DNA of 64,000 bases. It comes from Nemertoderma westbladi. Taxonomy: Eukaryota; Xenacoelomorpha; Nemertodermatida; Nemertodermatidae. The stretch spans positions 62,001-126,000 of the forward strand of contig JAUCBJ010006915.1 in the NCBI GenBank assembly GCA_032718475.1. The letters are read 5' to 3'. The notes under the pieces were generated by a model, which saw only the letters and a list, made by a program, of their open reading frames with translations, searched no databases and was not told where the DNA came from. Made by a program: the position numbers and the translations under genes. Below are positions 44,812 to 54,901 of the stretch, piece after piece. The first letter of the stretch is position 1, and each line of letters opens with the position of its first letter.

Positions 44812-45880
44812 ATTGCCCACCCCTACCTTAGGGTTGCAGATAAAAGTAGCGACCACGCCTACCTTCGGGTAGCAGATAAGAGTAGCGCCCAGCCCTACCT
44901 TCGCGTTGCTGATAAGAGTAGCGCCCACCCCTACCGTCGGGTTGCTGATAGGAGTAGCGCCCACCCCTATCTTCGGGTTGCAGATAAGTGTAGCGCCCAC
45001 CCCTACCTTCAGGTAGTAGATAGGAGTAGCGCCCAACCCTACCCTCGGGTGGCAGATAGGAGTAGCGCCCACCCCTATCTTCGGGTTGCAGATAAGTGTA
45101 GCGCCCACCCCTACCATCAGGTAGCAGATAGGAGTAGAGCCCAACCCTACCCTCGGGTTGCAGATAGGAGTAGCGCCCACCCCTATCTTCGGGTTGTAGA
45201 TAAGTGTAGCGCCCACCCCTACCTTCAGGTAGCAGATAGGAGTAGCGCCCAACCCTACCCTCGGGTTGCAGATAGGAGTAGCGCCCACCCCAACCTTCGA
45301 GTAGCAGATAGGAGTAGCGCCCACCCCTACCTTTGGGTAGTAGATAGGAGTAGCGCCCAACCCTACCCTCGGGTGGCAGATAGGAGTAGCGCCCACCCCT
45401 ATCTTCGGGTTGCAGATAAGTGTAGCGCCCACCCCTACCATCAGGTAGCAGATAGGAGTAGAGCCCAAACCTACCCTCGGGTTGCAGATAGGAGTAGCGC
45501 CCACCCCATCTTCGGGTTGTAGATAAGTGTAGCGCCCACCCCTACCTTCAGGTAGCAGATAGGAGTAGCGCCCAACCCTACCCTCGGGTTGCAGATAGGA
45601 GTAGCGCCCAACCCTACCCTCGGGTGGCAGATAGGAGTAGCACCCACCCCTACCTTCGGGTTGCAGATAAGTGTAGCGCCCACCCCTACCTTCGGGTAGC
45701 AGATATGAGTAGCGCCCACCCCTACCCTCGGGTTGCAGATAGGAGTAGCGCCCACCCCTACCCTCGGGTTGCAGATAGGAGTAGCGCCCACCCCTACCCT
45801 CGGGTTGCAGATAGAAGTAGCGCCCACCCCTACCCTCGGGTTGCAGATAGGAGTAGCGCCCACCCCTACCTTTGGGTTGT
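44812..45880. repeat. 36-bp minisatellite, about 30 units
   Basis: The unit is 'gtagcgcccacccctacc', 'ctcgggttgcagatagga' and variants, repeated from 44812 to 45880, with two further units at 47692-47764 beyond a LINE. Because 36 is a multiple of three, both strands carry long repetitive frames (379 residues on the minus strand). Higher-order pairs, for example alternating 'tcaggtagcagatagg' and 'tcgggttgcagataa' units, show unequal exchange. I do not consider it coding. Confidence 0.9.
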
Positions 45881-46158
45881 CTGTGGCTTTGGCCAACTGT
45901 TCTTGAATGAGGTGTTCTTATTTCCATGTGTGCTACATATGATGTTTGTGCAGCATAAGATGTGCGAAAAAAGTGACTGAAATCTGAATCAGCAGTCGAT
46001 CGGGCAGAAAGCTGAACAATATAGAATCACACCAGCTATTCGATAAAGGTTCGGCCACAATGTGTTATAGGGTATATACAAGATGAACGAACGTTAGAGT
46101 TTTGCACTTGGTCAATGAAGCCGTTTTGCGTGTTTCTATGGTGTTTATATATTTTGGA
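45799..46158. repeat. Left copy of the direct repeat that brackets the LINE
   Basis: It runs from the last two minisatellite units through unique DNA to 'atatattttgga' and matches 47692-48032. The one length difference is a 19-bp segment (about 46028-46050) present only here; 360 minus 19 equals 341. No gene is seen in the unique part. Confidence 0.9.
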
Positions 46159-47691
46159 CTACTACTACTACTAGGATCGGCATGCTGCATTGCAGCTGCA
46201 TTATTAAGAATGCTGTGCCGGCTTGTCAACAAAATTGCACCGCCACAACTCCCTATCACCCATGACATTTGCTAGATCATCCGCATCTTCAAGGCCAGTG
46301 TCCTTTAAGATGCGTCTCAAGAAAGTCATGGGCTGTCCACCATGCTTATTCACTCCATGAGGCTGCCAAAGTACAAGATTATGCACTGGCTGGTCCTCAC
46401 GGCGAAAGCAATGTCCTGCAAAGCGGAGGCGATTTTGTTCTAGTGTCAAGCTTGGGGGAACCAATGAGACACCTCCAATGTTATATAGTGTCTGGTTGGA
46501 GATGTGTGCATTGTACTTGACACAATGAACCCGGCGTAGCATTCTTGTGAATGTGCCATCCAGAGATTTGGTGTCCTCAGCAGTTAGAGCACAGCATGGA
46601 CTCCCGTAGAGGAGTACTGGAACTACTGCTGCTCTAAATAATCGGACCTTAAGTTTCCGATTAATTCTCGGTGACTTCCAAATCCTGGAAAGCCTATTCA
46701 AGGCTGCCCATGCCTTTCCCTTACGTATTCGAAGGTCCTCACCTGACTTCCGGATCCATGATCCCAGGTAACAGAAGTCGTCCACAAGCTCAAGCATACC
46801 ATCCTTTGAGCTTATGCTCATCCGATCAGAGACTTGCTGAGGACTTTCAAAGTTAACTGTCAGAATTTTGGTCTTTCCGGAGTTAATAAAAAGACCAACA
46901 CTAGAAGCAGCATGTTCTAATGAGCTGAGGAGCCATTGGGCTCCCTCTAATGATTCTGAGAGTACTCCTAAGTCATCAGCAAAGTCTAGATCAGTTAGGT
47001 ACTTGGCAGGATTTCCTCGACTTCTGGAGCCAGTAGGTGGAGTTATCATCACCCCATCATCATTATGATGATCTAAGGACATGCGTAGAACATAGTCAAC
47101 CACAATAATGAACAAGAATGGTGCAAGTGTGTCTCCTTGGAGGACGCCCCATAACACTTCAAATGGTTCTGTGTCACCGTCAACAGTCGACACAAATGTT
47201 GTCGAACCATCGTATACTGATCTGATTGCAGCAATAATTTCATCAGGAATCCCATATAATGAAAGTATGCTGAACATACGTGAGCGAGAGACTGAATCAG
47301 AGGCCTTGAAGAAGTCAACAAAGATAACAGCCAGATGCCTGTCTTTCTTTTTTGATAATTCTTCAATTATCCTTCTAAGTGCCAAAATGGGCTCCATGGT
47401 CCCACGACCTTTACGGAACCCATTCTGATTTCCACGGAGCAGTCTCTCAATGGGATCCCTGATGCGATTTAATAGAATCCTATTGTATAGCTTTGCAGCA
47501 ATCGAGATCAATGAGATTCTCCGAAAAGAACCATAGAGTGTTAGGTTGCCCTTCTTGGGAACTGGCACCAACTTATTTGTTTTCATTTCTTGCGGGACTC
47601 TTGTTGTTCGGTACATGTCTACTATGGTGGGATAGATGAGCTGTAAACACTCAGGTATTTTAAAGACCTCAGGGGGAAAACCTCAGGGGAC
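46159..47691 (-). mobile_element. 5'-truncated LINE insertion bracketed by a 341-bp direct repeat
   Basis: The element is inserted on the minus strand. Its 3' tail is a (TAG)n microsatellite (46159-46173, read as tagtagtagtag on the minus strand). Its truncated 5' end lies at about 47691, where 'cctcaggggacc' meets the right copy of the direct repeat. The insert contains the RT frame 47616-46204. It belongs to the same family as 15801-17101. Confidence 0.88.
46204..47616 (-). CDS. LINE reverse transcriptase, C-terminal 470 residues, frame intact
   Basis: The frame is open over the whole preserved segment. It shows VPKKGNLTLYGSFRRISL, YNRILLNRIRD, VIFVDFFKASDSV (first Asp), GVLQGDTLAPFLF, LDFADDLG (catalytic FADD) and FCYLGSWIRKSGE. 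YGSPCCALT follows, then the C-terminal RLRFAGHCFRREDQPVHNLVLWQPHG and MGDRELWRCN. No endonuclease part remains, so it cannot move by itself. The plus-strand copy at 15.8 kb differs by a one-base deletion and a replaced 3' end. The clade is not assigned. Confidence 0.88.
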   Translation of the reverse strand: MYRTTRVPQEMKTNKLVPVPKKGNLTLYGSFRRISLISIAAKLYNRILLNRIRDPIERLLRGNQNGFRKGRGTMEPILALRRIIEELSKKKDRHLAVIFVDFFKASDSVSRSRMFSILSLYGIPDEIIAAIRSVYDGSTTFVSTVDGDTEPFEVLWGVLQGDTLAPFLFIIVVDYVLRMSLDHHNDDGVMITPPTGSRSRGNPAKYLTDLDFADDLGVLSESLEGAQWLLSSLEHAASSVGLFINSGKTKILTVNFESPQQVSDRMSISSKDGMLELVDDFCYLGSWIRKSGEDLRIRKGKAWAALNRLSRIWKSPRINRKLKVRLFRAAVVPVLLYGSPCCALTAEDTKSLDGTFTRMLRRVHCVKYNAHISNQTLYNIGGVSLVPPSLTLEQNRLRFAGHCFRREDQPVHNLVLWQPHGVNKHGGQPMTFLRRILKDTGLEDADDLANVMGDRELWRCNFVDKPAQHS

Positions 47692-48032
47692 CTCGGGTTG
47701 CAGATAGGATTAGCGCCCACCCCTACCCTCGGGTTGCAGATAGGAGTAGCGCCCACCCCTACCTTTGGGTTGCCTGTGGCTTTGGCCAACTGTTCTTGAA
47801 TGAGGTGTTCTTATTTCCATGTGTGCTACATATGATGTTTGTGCAGCATAAGATGTGCGAAAAAAGTGACTGAAATCTGAATCAGCAGTCGATCGGGCAG
47901 AAAGCTGAACAATATAGAATCACACCAGACACAATGTGTTATAGGGTATATACAAGATGAACGAACGTTAGAGTTTTGCACTTGGTCAATGAAGCCGTTT
48001 TGCGTGTTTCTATGGTGTTTATATATTTTGGA
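47692..48032. repeat. Right copy of the direct repeat that brackets the LINE
   Basis: It starts with two minisatellite units and follows 45799-46158 base by base (minus 19 bp) to 'atatattttgga', then runs into unique 'aaaaaacacacttcc'. It is interpreted as a long target duplication or a segmental duplication. Confidence 0.9.
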
Positions 48033-49054
48033 AAAAAAACACACTTCCTTAATTTTCAAGCATAAGTCAATTTTCCCAATGCATTATACTTATATTAAAG
48101 GTACATCGAACGGAAAATTTAGAAAAATGTAGCCGCGTGCTTTTTGTAACTTCATTTAATCATATAGTGATTGTAAATGGAAAATACCACCCCCCCCCCC
48201 CACCCCTCAATTCGATTAGCCACATCCTGTGAACAGAATACAGTGAATGGAATATGAGTCAAACATAAGTGGTTTTAAATAGCGGCATGTTGAATATTAT
48301 ATGATAATGATAATACTATTGTGTATCTGTTAATTTAATTATTGCCTAAACCTAAATCTATAAATACAAAGACTAATTAATTATGTTGTGAACATGTGGA
48401 TGCTGTGTACAAATTCGCAATAAACTCAAAAAATAATATTTTATTTATTTGTATGGAATTAATTTCTCACTACCAAATCGCCAGGGCGACATATTTTACA
48501 ACTTTATATCGCAGTGCGAAATAAAAATCTCCAGACATTTTTTGAACTTAAATTAAGAGTTCAGACACACTGCTATGTATGCCTAGTATGTCACCGAGTC
48601 ATTCTAAATATAATCCCATGACGTCATTCGATTACATTCTACAACTAATTATTCACAATAAATTGAAGGGCTGAGCATAAAAAGGTCCTATGTGACATTT
48701 TCATAGAATCAGAGTTATACTCATGCAGAGGTCCTATGAGACCTAACTTAACTTACCAATAAGGTTCTGAGATCATATGAACAATACTGTGCCCATGTCA
48801 AGAATACCAGGATTTTACTTTTCGGTCGACTTTTTATTGGAATTTTATATATGAAGATTTTTTATTTTTTTTAATTTATCTTTATTAAGTGTTTTATAGC
48901 GGTGGGGGGTATTACAACTTGTCTAATGTGACATAGGGGGGGGGGGGGGGGGGGGTCGAGCTTGTGTGACACTTTGTGACAGAGGGAGGTGTCAAAAATA
49001 GGAAAAATTTGCGTGACATACTTTATGAACGCCCCCTTATGTACTGATACTGCC
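48033..49054. other. Non-coding; poly-C/poly-G tracts and a degenerate Harbinger-like end
   Basis: A poly-C tract (about 48187-48205) and a poly-G tract (about 48937-48956) are present. 48443-48520 belongs to the repeat shared with 37.4 kb. 48800-48895 belongs to a repeat shared with 55950-56090 and 56230-56300 ('gaataccaggatttcacttttcgg'). 49005-49036 (gcgtgacatactttatgaac gcc) followed by TTA matches the end of the MITE at 57954-58169; its left end is degenerate. Confidence 0.6.
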
Positions 49055-49215
49055 TGCAGGGGGGGAAACTGGACACAATAAAAATTCATCCCTCTCCTGG
49101 GGAAATTCGACGCAAATAACAGCTGATTATTCTCAAAAATAAAACTGTAACCTGTTCTATTGTGTTTAGTTTATTGATTTGGTTAAAATAACGTGCCACT
49201 GTAACCTGATCCTTT
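49055..49215. repeat. Dispersed repeat with the 16-mer motif
   Basis: Inverted relative of 43395-43560. It contains one-mismatch 16-mer GTTTATTGATTTGGTT (49169-49184) and the usual following phrase 'tgtaacctgatcctttccc'. Confidence 0.65.
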
Positions 49216-50754
49216 CCCTAAATTGAGAATTTAACATTGAGGCGGGATATTAATTCGCCAAGGCGGGTTTTGCGTCCAGTCCTGTCTCACTGCCTGATAT
49301 ATGCGAAACAATTTTGAAGTTTTTGAAAAAAAAAATTTTTAAGTAAAGATTTTGAAGTAAAGATTTATGTACTTAAATGCAAAAATACAGAATGCAAACA
49401 TCAACTGTAATGTGTAGGTAAAAAAAACTCAAAAGTGTGATTATTTCAGAATAACACTTTTGTCCCATACTCCCATATGACCTTTTTATGCGCAGCCCTT
49501 CAATTGTAAGACTCTAAAATGGACTCGGTGAAAATCGAAGAAACGACCATAACATTTATAACCCAACGTGTTATCCATTACGCTAATATGTACGAGATGA
49601 AAGTGTTCATAATTAACATGTGATGCTTCCATGTTACAAGGATGTTCTAGAATATGTAAATATGCATTATTACAAATAATTCCACACAAATAAATAAAAT
49701 AAGATTTGTTTCGTTGATAATTAGCACTTTAAATTTTTAGACTGGTGCCGTAACGCTATAAAGTGATATTTTATAAACAATTACGTATATATATAGATAG
49801 ATATAACATGATACTAACAAGTAACATAAAAAAATGTATTTATACAATATCTATTCCACCAATTAACTTGAAAATTATGTGAACAAAAACATAAAGAGTG
49901 CGGTATATATATTACAAACATTATAAAGTACCGGTACCTTATTAAATCCATTTTCAATAGCGTCCATTTCAACACAATGTAGTTGTATGTGATTTCAGAA
50001 GAACGTGATATATACCGGTACACAATTACACATACAATAATACATTACTGGATTAATTACCGGTAATGATAAATGGTTAAACTTAAAACATATATATTAA
50101 CCTAATATATAAACGTGAATCCATAAAAACTATGACAATTAAAGTAATCACACCGTTAATAAAGATTAAGTAGTAGATACTTGAGGGAGCTGAAAAGAGA
50201 CAGTAGACAGTTAGATGGCTATGGTGGAAACGTAAGTACCGGTACTAATATTGTAGTTCACAAATCCTTGATGTAGGTGATATAGCAGATATGTGGTATA
50301 ACAGATGAGAAATAATTCAGATCCGTATTTCGATAATATACAAAAATTGAATGATTACGGAAATCAAATAAAAACAAAATATTACATAAATGCAATAGTA
50401 CCATGATCAATATGGCGGGGTAGGGACTGATAGGCGTCCTAAACACTGTGTTTACGAGGTCTTGGGGTGCAGACTGCTATATAAATAGTGATCAGATCAT
50501 AAGCCAAACGAAAGTAACGATCATTAAGTCTGTCTCAAAAATAAAACTACTGTAAATCATAAATAAAATCGACAACACCTTTGACCTGTGACATTAAAAA
50601 TTTATAATATACCGCTATACGGTGTGTGCAACACTATTATATAGTAATTATTCATAACCTATACACTTAAAATACATAAAATTTATCAACATCAATGGGA
50701 ACTGGCTTATTAAATAATTGAGCAGAATTGATGCGTCCCACATATATTACTGAA
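49216..50754. other. No gene seen; downstream region of the zinc-finger gene
   Basis: AT-rich with several GGTACCGGTA-like palindromes. 49686-49785 belongs to the repeat shared with 37.6 and 38.9 kb. A short (TATA)n/(GATA)n tract lies near 49788-49808. No clear minus-strand poly(A) signal could be assigned to the zinc-finger gene. Confidence 0.4.
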
Positions 50755-52290
50755 TTAACAATTTTCGGTTTTCATAACCAAGTTACTATTCGGTGTGTTT
50801 ATTACAATATTGTTATGGTGGTTAATAGAAACCGTTGGTAGAGCGGATTGTACCGGCGGACATTCGGTGATTGGTAGAGGTGTCTGCAAGGGTTGGAACC
50901 CAGATGGGAAGGGGCGAGAAACTGTGGTCGCATCGGCCTGCACAACCAACGGAAACGTCGGCATTATACCGGGTGGTTTATTGCTAATGGAAACAGCGTG
51001 AGAGAAACCGGGAATAGCCGTAGAGGGAACCGAAACGCTGGCGGCGAGGAACGCGGGTGGAACGCTGGTGGAGGGGAGGGAAACGCCGCCGGGGAGGAAA
51101 TTGGGAATACTAGTGGTGTTTGTACCGGGACCGACGGCGAAGGATTGGCTGGTAGTCGTCAAGGGAGACACCATGGTAGGGAAGCTGGAGGTGGCGACGG
51201 CGGCCTGGAGCCGGCGGGCGTGTTGCTTGGTTATGTGCTCCTGCAGCTTCGTCTCATTGTAGTACTGCAGCGGACACATGTGACACTTTAACATCGCAGG
51301 GTTGGTGTGGCGGCGTTCGTGGCGTTGGAGATGCCACTTTGAGGCGAACGCATTGCCACAGATGGTACAAGTAAAGGGTTTAATTCCGTCGTGGGTGACA
51401 CGTTGATGACGTACCAACTTATCCTTCCTCGTAAACCCCTTCTCGCAAATTGTACAGAAGAAATGCTTCTCTCCCTGTTCGGTTTTCATGTGGCGATCGA
51501 GATGGGCTTTCCTGGTGTAAGATTTGGGGCAATTGTGACACGGATGCTGTTTATTCTCCATGTCTTTATGCGTCGCCATGTGAAGGTCAAACGCGTCTTG
51601 ATCGTCGAAGTATTTACTGCAGTCCAGACACTGGAGATGCGGAGCGTGGCGTTTCTTGCTGTGGGAAACCAGCTGTCTGCGCAGACGGAAGGTCTCGGAA
51701 CATACGCCGCAGACGTGTTTGTTCTTGGAGGCATCAACCGGTTTTAGGAGTCGATCCTTAGCAGGGGGCACAGATACCGACTGGGTTTCCAGGGCAGGAG
51801 CCGGAAAGTTACCACTGGGAAGCACAGGAATATAAGGAGCTACCGGTACTCCTACCGCAGGCTGGGTGGCTAGAGGAGCCGTCATGGCGAAGGAATGGGA
51901 GGGAGAGAGGAGAGCAGCGGTAGGTTTAGGTTGTGGAATAATCATAGCATTGTAAAACTGCGCCAAATTGGGAGCGAATGATGGACGGTCGTATTGGGGC
52001 TGTACTTGAACGTAGGCATCGCCGGAAGTAACTGCAGAGGTTGACGCCATCATCTGGTTGCTATTGTTGCAGTTGGGGATGGAGGGATGAGTTTGCGGTC
52101 TGTGCTCTGGTAACTTTTCTACTCCTCCCAGTTTTGTGTGCTGCTCCAACATACAGGATGAACGCAACAAGCCGATATGGGAAGCAATGAACGTTGTCGT
52201 CGCGGTACTAGAAGGAACTCCTGACACAGAACTACGGTCCAGGGATGTCGTGAAGGTTTGCTGATTCATTTGGGACTGCGATCTATCCAT
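50755..52290 (-). CDS. C2H2 zinc-finger protein with six tandem fingers, single exon
   Basis: The intact frame has 511 codons from ATG 52290. Residues 1-190 are Ser/Thr/Pro/Gln-rich. Residues about 192-357 hold six fingers: CGVCSETF...HSKKRH, CLDCSKYF...HMATH, CHNCPKSY..HLDRHMKTE, CTICEKGF...HQRVTH, CTICGNAF...HERRH and CHMCPLQYY...HITKQH. In finger 3 the last zinc-binding His is replaced by Glu (HMKTE), so it may not fold normally. Residues 358-511 are Ser/Thr/Pro/Val-rich and could be an activation or interaction region. Multi-finger proteins of this layout are usually sequence-specific DNA-binding regulators in the nucleus; the target cannot be read. No obvious transposon signature surrounds the frame. 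The intronless structure could mean a retrogene or simply a single-exon gene. Confidence 0.85.
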   Translation of the reverse strand: MDRSQSQMNQQTFTTSLDRSSVSGVPSSTATTTFIASHIGLLRSSCMLEQHTKLGGVEKLPEHRPQTHPSIPNCNNSNQMMASTSAVTSGDAYVQVQPQYDRPSFAPNLAQFYNAMIIPQPKPTAALLSPSHSFAMTAPLATQPAVGVPVAPYIPVLPSGNFPAPALETQSVSVPPAKDRLLKPVDASKNKHVCGVCSETFRLRRQLVSHSKKRHAPHLQCLDCSKYFDDQDAFDLHMATHKDMENKQHPCHNCPKSYTRKAHLDRHMKTEQGEKHFFCTICEKGFTRKDKLVRHQRVTHDGIKPFTCTICGNAFASKWHLQRHERRHTNPAMLKCHMCPLQYYNETKLQEHITKQHARRLQAAVATSSFPTMVSPLTTTSQSFAVGPGTNTTSIPNFLPGGVSLPSTSVPPAFLAASVSVPSTAIPGFSHAVSISNKPPGIMPTFPLVVQADATTVSRPFPSGFQPLQTPLPITECPPVQSALPTVSINHHNNIVINTPNSNLVMKTENC

Positions 52291-52641
52291 TTCTTTAATA
52301 CAGTAATAATAGACTAGGCAAGCCTACTCCCTGACTCCTGTCTGGTTGTTATGGTATATATCCGCCTATTCAACTATCAGACTAGGCCTATTGCCGTTGA
52401 TACCGTTGTATTAGGCCTACTACTGTCTGACTGTCAGACTGTACTAATCTGCTAATAGGCCTAAACTAGGAGCGCAGTTCACCTCACACCTGCACACACC
52501 GTCGTCCTCCCTCAGGCGTTATCGATCGCCCACTCGAGAGGTTCGGGCAGACCGTGATGTGATAATTGTACAGTATGTCGATTTATCGGTGAATAAAGGC
52601 ATTCCAATAACAGAATAATCGCGATTTCGGTCAACACTGAC
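52291..52641. promoter_or_regulatory. 5' region of the zinc-finger gene
   Basis: This is the only stretch between the gene start and the long-TIR element at 52642, so the promoter must lie here or inside the transposon. 'aggcctac/taggccta' palindromes recur (52390-52470). No TATA box can be assigned with confidence. Confidence 0.35.
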
Positions 52642-53141
52642 GGGTGACAGACCGAACGTAATCAGGATCGAATGTAACATAGTTTTTACTAATCGAATGT
52701 AACCTCAATTATGTTACATTGGATCCTATAACTATGTTACATTCGATCTACAAATACATGAGAGTAAAAACCCAAGCGATCATTTTGTGAACATCCAATG
52801 ATATTGCCTGTTTTATAAATGCTTTAAGTTGTTATGGGATGTTCTGTTTGATTGGTTGTTATGTGATTTACTTGCTAATCTTGGCCAGTATTAAATACAC
52901 TAAATCAACAAGCACTGATCAATGTGTACAGATATACAGTAGGAGTCAATATGTTTCACAGGAGGCATGATGGAGGGGGGGGGGGGGGGGGGATTTTCGA
53001 AAACCTATCTTGGCAGCTTGGTGAATTAAAAGCACATCCCGGCGAATTAGCAATGATAATTATTAAGTGAGGGAAAGGAACAGGTTGCTGTGGCAGGACA
53101 ATGGATAGAATAATAATAATTTTTATTACGTACTATATTTA

Positions 53142-53324
53142 TTATTTATTTTGGAATAAAGATGTAAGGTAAAAAGAGCACGACATTGACATTTTCGTCG
53201 ACATTGACTGATTGACGTCGTCGGGATGTGCAGTTATCCGATGTCGGATTATATTACTTTTCTCTGTAAATCTTTTCTCACAATGGGTACCGGTACACGT
53301 ATAATAATCTTTTTCACAATTCAT
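53142..53324 (-). pseudogene. Single C2H2 zinc-finger frame inside the long-TIR element
   Basis: A 60-codon frame with CTGTHCEKRFTEKSNIIRHRITAH, a CX4CX12HX4H finger, lies alone in the unpaired centre of the element. It does not match any finger of the neighbouring gene closely. It may be a gene piece captured by the element, a remnant of an older gene at the site, or chance. Confidence in function is low. Confidence 0.35.
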
Positions 53325-53781
53325 TATTAGGGCCTACTGTATTACGTATTATTTACCTACTTTAAATGTCCAGTTACTGCTGTATTGTACGATATGACAG
53401 TATTTTACAAAGATTAAAGCTGTAAAGAGGTCTGGCCTCTATCCTAGAACCTAGCACCTAGACCTAGAGCAAGAGTCCATCAATTGTATTATATTCTTAA
53501 GTACATTCCTGCATTCTGTCATTATTACGTCAGTCACTGCAAACAATCACTCATAGCGTCATAGGTAAGTGTGTTAGAGTCTGAGAGTACATGTAGAGCT
53601 ACCAGCATACTGCTAATATTTAAATGTAAACTACTAAGTTACATTGATCGCTTGTTGATTTAGTGCATTTAATACTGGCCAAGATTAGCAAGTAAATCTC
53701 ACAACAACCAATCAAACAGAACATCCCATAACAACTTAAAGCATTTATAAAACAGGCAATATCATTGGATGTTCACAAAAT

Positions 53782-54372
53782 CCAGGTTGGAATTCATGCA
53801 TGAGCGCGCAGGTACGCTTTGTTGTTTTGAAATCACCGCGCACCTGAAATTGGCTCGTCGCGCACCTCATCATACTGTCATAATCCAAACAAAATCGCGC
53901 AGCTCATGTCATGCATATCTCAAAAAATCGCACAGTTCATAAGAACAATTTACATTCATAGCCTATTTTACAAGTTTGAGCGTTTTATGCTTATCTTTAC
54001 GTCTGTCTGTCTGTACGTTGAATCTAGGCTTACATAATAAATGTAATTTTTGCAACATCAAAATTGTTAATGTTAACAAATATTTTTTTAATCCACTACT
54101 ATGGTGGCCCATCGGGCTCACTGCTTTTATAACAGAAAATATTATGAAACTAAAGCGAGCGAAGCGAGCGAAATTTTTTTGTGTATTTTCGTGATTTCAA
54201 TTAATTTGTGGTGCACATCAGAGGCAGAGCTGCGTGCTGAGGCGCAATGCGCACCTGTCTCACCCGAACGCGCACCTGTCTGCCTGTCTCACCCAAACGC
54301 GCAACGCGCATCTGGTTTGCGGTCATTCGCGCAGGTACGCGTCCGAGTTTTGCAGCATGAATTCCAACCTGG
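53782..54372. mobile_element. hAT-like non-autonomous element, 591 bp, 8-bp duplication
   Basis: The ends are CCAGGTTGGAATTCATGC and its perfect inverse (18 bp). The flanking CACAAAAT is duplicated at 53774-53781 and 54373-54380. It interrupts the right arm of the long-TIR element at a position where the left arm has 'cattttgtg' only once, so the empty site is visible in the same molecule. An 8-bp target duplication is typical of hAT elements, although the end sequence is not a textbook hAT end. The interior is rich in GCGCACCT-type words and has no transposase. Confidence 0.82.
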
Positions 54373-54407
54373 CACAAAATGATCGCTTGGGTTTTTACTC
54401 TCATGTT

Positions 54408-54795
54408 CTACAAATTACTAAGCTAGAATGTAACATACATTTATTTCAGTTGTGTTTTGATTTCAGGAGTTAACCGATGAAATGCTTCGTATAATTACAC
54501 GAAGAAACAGTTTGGCAGTTTGGTGTTGGTTACTGGTGAGTACAAAACAAAGACCCAAGACCCAATTAAGTAACCTGCATGATCTTAGTAACATGTGTTA
54601 ACTTTTGTTTATTGTTTTGGTTCCCCCAACGCCTCTGTAACCTGCTTCTTTCAGCCTTTAAATAAAAGTAACCTGCATAATCTTGTAACATGTCTTAACT
54701 TTCGTTTATTGTTTTGGTTCCCCCTACACGCCTCTGTAACCTGCTCCTTTAAATCTGTAAATGGCAATGTTACATTCGAGCTTAGTAATTTGTAG
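54408..54795. mobile_element. Small inverted-repeat insert, 388 bp, in the same arm
   Basis: The left end CTACAAATTACTAAGCT is inverted at the right end with one mismatch over 29 bp (both followed inward by 'gaatgtaacat'). The left arm of the host element reads continuously through this site. The insert contains two copies of the 16-mer GTTTATTGTTTTGGTT followed by 'cctctgtaacctgct'. A target duplication is not clear. It could instead be a local inverted duplication of the host arm. Confidence 0.6.
54607..54719 (+). repeat. Example pair of the dispersed 16-mer GTTTATTGTTTTGGTT
   Basis: Perfect copies on the plus strand lie at 54607, 54704, 56114, 56453, 56523 and 60165. On the minus strand they lie at 4967 and 43419, with a one-mismatch copy at 49169. 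Six of them are followed after 15-25 bp by (T)GTAACCTGCTCCTTT-like sequence. They are embedded in different host repeats. Confidence 0.85.
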
Positions 54796-54901
54796 ATCGA
54801 ATGTAACATAGTTATAGGATCCAATGTAACATAATTGCGGTTACGTTCGATACGTAATAACTATGTTACATTCGATCCTGATTACGTTCGGTCATGTATC
54901 G

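Larger units (their letters stand above)
52642..54901. mobile_element. Long-TIR element with 9-bp flanking repeats (Mutator-like or foldback)
   Basis: AACACTGAC occurs at 52633-52641 and again at 54902-54910. Between them, the left arm 52650-52912 (GACCGAACGTAATCAGGATCG ... ctaaatcaacaagc) is the inverse of the right arm, which reads from 53652 to 54893 once two inserts are skipped. Arms are about 250 bp. Long terminal inverted repeats and a 9-bp duplication are the Mutator-like pattern, although the last 8 bp of the ends match poorly. The unpaired centre (52913-53651) holds a single C2H2-finger frame (53324-53142). No transposase is present. Confidence 0.65.

Noticed and set aside
44788-45927. 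379-codon minus-strand frame and plus-strand frames over the same array
   Set aside because: They follow solely from the 36-bp period of a minisatellite; codon positions show no bias and three phases are open.
50795-51761. Plus-strand frames of 68-132 codons opposite the zinc-finger gene
   Set aside because: Shadows of the GC-rich coding strand; the minus frame has canonical fingers.
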